Source: Nocardioides sp.
Lineage (GTDB): Bacteria > Actinomycetota > Actinomycetes > Propionibacteriales > Nocardioidaceae
Assembly: GCA_021731205.1 (NCBI GenBank)
Contig: JAKFXV010000248.1
Location: 1 to 8,541 of the forward strand
Direction of reading: 5' to 3'
DNA length: 8,541 bases
In this document: piece by piece, positions 6,620 to 8,541 of the stretch
Layout of the letters: each line of letters starts with the position of its first letter
Position numbering within the stretch: position 1 is the stretch's first letter
Position numbers and translations under genes: made by a program
The notes under the pieces: model-generated
Told to the model about the DNA's origin: nothing
The model's database searches: none
Seen by the model: only the letters and a program-made list of their open reading frames with translations

Positions 6620-7052
6620 CGGGGACCGCCCAGAAGTCGTCGCGGTACTTGACGGTGATCTCGTGGTCGTCCGCGATGACCTGCTGCTCGCCGTTGGCGA
6701 GGACCTCGGAGAGGACGAAGTCCGGCTGGATCGGGACGCCGGCGGCGATGGAGGCGACCTTGAGCGAGCTGCCGGTCTGCTTGCGCTTATCGAGCTCGAC
6801 GAAGGTGTCGTTGACCTCGACGCCGAAGACCACGGTGACGAACTTGTCGCCGTCCCTGAGGTCGATGACCTTGCGGTCGCGGTAGACATGCAGCTCGCCG
6901 TTGGGCTTGACCTTGGCGATGTCGTACCGCTCGGGGTCCAGGCCGGCGAGGCGCACCAGCGCACTCCCCTCCTGGTCATCGTCGCGGGTGACGTACTGCT
7001 TGTCGTTGATCGTGATCTTGAGCTTCTTGTGCGTCTCGGTCTTGGACTCCAC
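6603..7052 (-). CDS. Tandem ubiquitin-like (multiubiquitin-type) protein
   Basis: 149 residues. The GTG at 7052 is chosen for its excellent ribosome site AAGGAGG (7059-7065) with a 6-nt spacer; an upstream GTG at 7157 would translate the promoter region and the dyad. It contains two diverged ubiquitin-like repeats, about 10-75 (KLKITINDKQYV ... GDKFVTV) and 76-145 (VEVNDTFVEL ... YRDDFWAV). They share the [IV]-x-[IV]-N-D strand, a G-S-x-L helix start and an N-G-E turn, the pattern of multiubiquitin domains. The repeats are joined directly, without a Gly-Gly junction. The end is WAVPGDDNS: a single Gly (G145) followed by four residues, which the neighbouring JAB peptidase could trim. This is the likely Ubl substrate of the E1/E2 pair and the first gene of the operon. 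No cysteines are present. Family call fairly firm; processing is inference. Confidence 0.88.
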   Translation of the reverse strand: MESKTETHKKLKITINDKQYVTRDDDQEGSALVRLAGLDPERYDIAKVKPNGELHVYRDRKVIDLRDGDKFVTVVFGVEVNDTFVELDKRKQTGSSLKVASIAAGVPIQPDFVLSEVLANGEQQVIADDHEITVKYRDDFWAVPGDDNS

Positions 7053-7058
7053 CGGGAC

Positions 7059-7065
7059 CCTCCTT
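7059..7065 (-). promoter_or_regulatory. Strong ribosome binding site of the Ubl gene
   Basis: AAGGAGG on the minus strand, 6 nt before GTG at 7052. This is the best Shine-Dalgarno match seen among the accessory genes and decides the start of the Ubl protein. Confidence 0.75.
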
Positions 7066-7097
7066 GAGATCGACGGTGGCCGAGCTGGTCGCGGCTT

Positions 7098-7127
7098 CAC
7101 CGTTTCAGTAGTCTCAGTGAAACCGTG
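7098..7127. promoter_or_regulatory. Operator-like dyad upstream of the Ubl operon
   Basis: CACCGTTTCA (7098-7107) and TGAAACCGTG (7118-7127) match as inverted repeats at 9 of 10 positions, with a 10-base spacer. Arm centres are 20 bp apart, about two helical turns, as expected for a dimeric DNA-binding protein. The right arm overlaps the proposed -10 element, so a bound repressor would block the promoter. No regulator is proved; the winged-helix protein encoded in the same run is a candidate. An RNA hairpin is an alternative reading. Confidence 0.5.
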
Positions 7128-7144
7128 GAACACATCGTTGTCAA
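7116..7144 (-). promoter_or_regulatory. Candidate promoter of the Ubl operon
   Basis: A consensus -35 TTGACA lies at 7139-7144 (minus strand), followed after 17 bases by TTCACT at 7116-7121, a poor -10 match. Transcription would start near 7109, leaving a leader of about 57 bases before the GTG at 7052. The perfect -35 and good spacing argue for it; the weak -10 suggests low basal activity or need for an activator. Confidence 0.4.
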
Positions 7145-7332
7145 TCCCTGCTGGCACCTTTCTCGACCTTTGTCACCCTCCTGTTGCCCGGCCGACCACG
7201 CCGCTATCGGACGACGACCCCGCGTCACACCCGCCGCCGAAAGGTCGCGTCGGAGACGTGCCAGCTGGCAGCGGCGAGCAGAGAGATCCGGCCTCCGGAA
7301 CAGCCCGATCGAGCCCATCTCGCTAAAATTCT

Positions 7333-7351
7333 TGCGGACTCTGTGCGGACT
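7333..7351. repeat. Tandem TGCGGACT direct repeat
   Basis: TGCGGACT occurs at 7333-7340 and again at 7344-7351, an exact 8-base copy with an 11-base period, next to a short AT-rich stretch (TAAAATTCTT). Direct repeats spaced by one helical turn are typical of multi-site protein binding, including integrase arm sites, but two copies of 8 bases are weak evidence. Confidence 0.4.
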
Positions 7352-7355
7352 GGGA

Positions 7356-7368
7356 GGGGTCATACCCC
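7356..7368 (-). terminator. Possible weak terminator after ychF
   Basis: GGGGT (7356-7360) and ACCCC (7364-7368) form a perfect 5-bp stem with a 3-base loop, 26 bases beyond the ychF stop in its direction of transcription. No T-run follows. It would suit the end of the ychF transcript and would separate it from the Ubl operon. Confidence 0.3.
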
Positions 7369-7393
7369 GTCTGACCTGCGGAAACGCGCCGAT

Positions 7394-8470
7394 TCACACG
7401 TTGAAGCGGAACTCCACGACGTCGCCGTCGGCCATGACGTAGTCCTTGCCCTCGATGCGGACTCGGCCGGCCTCGCGTGCCTTGAGCATCGAGCCGGCCG
7501 CCATCAGGTCGTCGTACGACACGACCTCGGCCTTGATGAAGCCGCGCTGGAAGTCGGTGTGGATGACGCCCGCGGCCTCGGGGGCGGTGGCACCCTTGCG
7601 GATCGTCCAGGCCCGAGTCTCCTTGGGGCCGGCAGTGAGGTAGGTCTGCAGACCGAGGGTGTCGAAGCCGACCCGGGCGAGGGTGTCGAGCCCCGGCTCG
7701 GACACGCCCATCTCGGCCAGCATCTCGCGCGCCTCGGCCTCGTCGTCGAGCTCCACGAGCTCGGCCTCGAGCTTCGCGTCCAAGAAGATCGCCTCGACCG
7801 GCGCGACCAGTTCTCTCATCTGCGCCTTCAGCGCCTCGTCCCCGAGCTCGTCGGCGTCGCAGTTGAAGACGAAGATGAACGGCTTGGCGGTGAGCAGGGA
7901 GAGTTCGCGGATCAGGCTGCGGTCGATCGACGTGGCGATGATCGGAGTGCCCGCCTCGAGGGCCGCGAGCGCTTCGCGTGCGGCAGCCAGCGCCGGCGCC
8001 GCCTCCTTCTTCATCCGCGACTCCTTCTCCAGCCGCGGAATCGCCTTCTCGACCGTCTGCAGATCGGCCAGGATCAACTCGGTCGAGATCGTCGAGAGGT
8101 CCGAGGCCGGGTTGACCTCTCCGTCGACGTGGGTCACGTCCTCGTCGCGAAACACGCGGGTCACCTGACAGATCGCAGCGGACTCCCGGATGTGGGACAG
8201 GAACTTGTTGCCCAGCCCCTCCCCCTCCGAGGCCCCCCGGACGATGCCAGCGATGTCGACGAACTCCACCGTAGCGGGCAGGATCCGCGCCGACCCGAAG
8301 ACCTCCGCGAGCTTGGCCAGCCGCTCATCGGGTACGCCGACCACGCCGACGTTGGGCTCGATCGTTGCGAACGGGTAGTTGGCCGCCAGCACGTTGTTGC
8401 GCGTGAGCGCGTTGAACAGCGTCGACTTGCCGGCGTTGGGAAGTCCGACGATTCCGATGGTGAGGGCCAC
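7394..8470 (-). CDS. ychF: Redox-regulated ATPase YchF (Obg-like, OLA1 family)
   Basis: 358 residues, a normal full length for this near-universal cytoplasmic P-loop NTPase, which by family prefers ATP, binds ribosomes and affects translation and stress responses. Motifs: P-loop GLPNAGKST (9-17), switch region NYPFATIEPN (31-40), DIAGIVRGA (72-80), base-recognition segment NCDADEL (203-209), a central alpha-helical coiled region (about 130-175), and a C-terminal TGS domain ending in the usual FNV. At 206 an Ala stands where E. coli and human proteins have Glu in NxxE. The start is a GTG at 8470 with no clear ribosome site. TAGACT lies 8 bases before it, which suggests a leaderless mRNA. It is the core-genome flank of the window, on the same strand as the Ubl operon but separated by 341 bases. 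Identification is very secure. Confidence 0.98.
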   Translation of the reverse strand: MALTIGIVGLPNAGKSTLFNALTRNNVLAANYPFATIEPNVGVVGVPDERLAKLAEVFGSARILPATVEFVDIAGIVRGASEGEGLGNKFLSHIRESAAICQVTRVFRDEDVTHVDGEVNPASDLSTISTELILADLQTVEKAIPRLEKESRMKKEAAPALAAAREALAALEAGTPIIATSIDRSLIRELSLLTAKPFIFVFNCDADELGDEALKAQMRELVAPVEAIFLDAKLEAELVELDDEAEAREMLAEMGVSEPGLDTLARVGFDTLGLQTYLTAGPKETRAWTIRKGATAPEAAGVIHTDFQRGFIKAEVVSYDDLMAAGSMLKAREAGRVRIEGKDYVMADGDVVEFRFNV

Positions 8471-8478
8471 GGGCGGGG

Positions 8479-8484
8479 AGTCTA
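8479..8484 (-). promoter_or_regulatory. Candidate -10 element of ychF (possible leaderless transcript)
   Basis: TAGACT on the minus strand fits the actinobacterial TAnnnT -10 pattern. It ends 8 bases before the GTG start, so transcription would begin at or next to the start codon. No convincing -35 is seen. Confidence 0.4.
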
Positions 8485-8541
8485 CGGGCCGCGACCCGAG
8501 GCCGACGGCCCCAGGGACACCGGCATCGGGTCGCGGCCCGT

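Larger units (their letters stand above)
7053..7393. other. Intergenic region between ychF and the Ubl operon
   Basis: These 341 bases separate the core gene ychF from the accessory run. They hold the Ubl ribosome site, the dyad and promoter described separately, a short tandem repeat (7333-7351) and a small hairpin (7356-7368). An open frame on the minus strand (7097-7363, 88 codons) covers the promoter, has no recognisable family and is not called. If the accessory run is an inserted element, its right boundary should lie here. No tRNA gene is visible. Confidence 0.6.

Noticed and set aside
6620..6979. N-terminal extension of the E2-like protein
   Set aside because: The extra translation is a Ser/Thr/Pro/Arg-rich frame-shifted reading of the Ubl gene.
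7053..7157. Upstream GTG (7157) as start of the Ubl protein
   Set aside because: The added 35 residues precede the first Ubl repeat, cover the dyad, and the GTG at 7052 has a far better ribosome site.
7097..7363. An 88-codon minus-strand open frame between ychF and the Ubl gene
   Set aside because: No recognisable motif, Arg-rich composition, and it covers the proposed promoter and dyad. A decayed gene cannot be excluded.
1..8541. CRISPR array or insertion sequence
   Set aside because: No regularly spaced repeats, no transposase frame and no paired terminal repeats were seen.

Overview
The window comes from a high-GC genome, very probably an actinomycete (Actinomycetota). The signs are GC-rich third codon positions, several GTG starts, a possibly leaderless ychF promoter and an integrase of actinobacterial style. 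The genus cannot be fixed from this sequence.

Layout. On the left (1-1119, + strand) is a tyrosine site-specific integrase, open at the window edge, with all catalytic residues. Facing it is a run of six minus-strand accessory genes (7052 down to 1266). At the right edge is the housekeeping GTPase/ATPase gene ychF, also on the minus strand. An integrase plus accessory genes beside a core gene suggests a genomic island or integrated element. No attachment site could be proved.

The centre is a compact bacterial ubiquitin-like conjugation cassette. In transcription order it encodes a protein with two ubiquitin-like (multiubiquitin-type) repeats, a small E2-like protein of the Prok-E2_E kind, and a JAB/JAMM peptidase fused to an E1-like ThiF adenylating domain. 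The three genes overlap at their ends (17 and 4 nt). A TTGACA promoter candidate and a near-perfect dyad lie just upstream. The predicted E2 contains no cysteine at all. The E1 has only six, four of them in two CxxC pairs of zinc-ligand type, so the classical thioester relay is hard to see here.

Downstream on the same strand are a GHKL-type ATPase with an N-terminal STAS-like region, a STAS-like (DUF4325-type) plus winged-helix protein, and a large protein of unknown function with a C-terminal PD-(D/E)XK-like nuclease signature. A reasonable reading is a conjugation core (Ubl, E2, JAB-E1), an ATPase/STAS regulatory pair and a possible nuclease effector, perhaps serving phage defence or stress response. 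That joint function is inference. The domain calls rest on motifs visible in the proteins.

No tRNA, rRNA, CRISPR array or insertion sequence was recognised.
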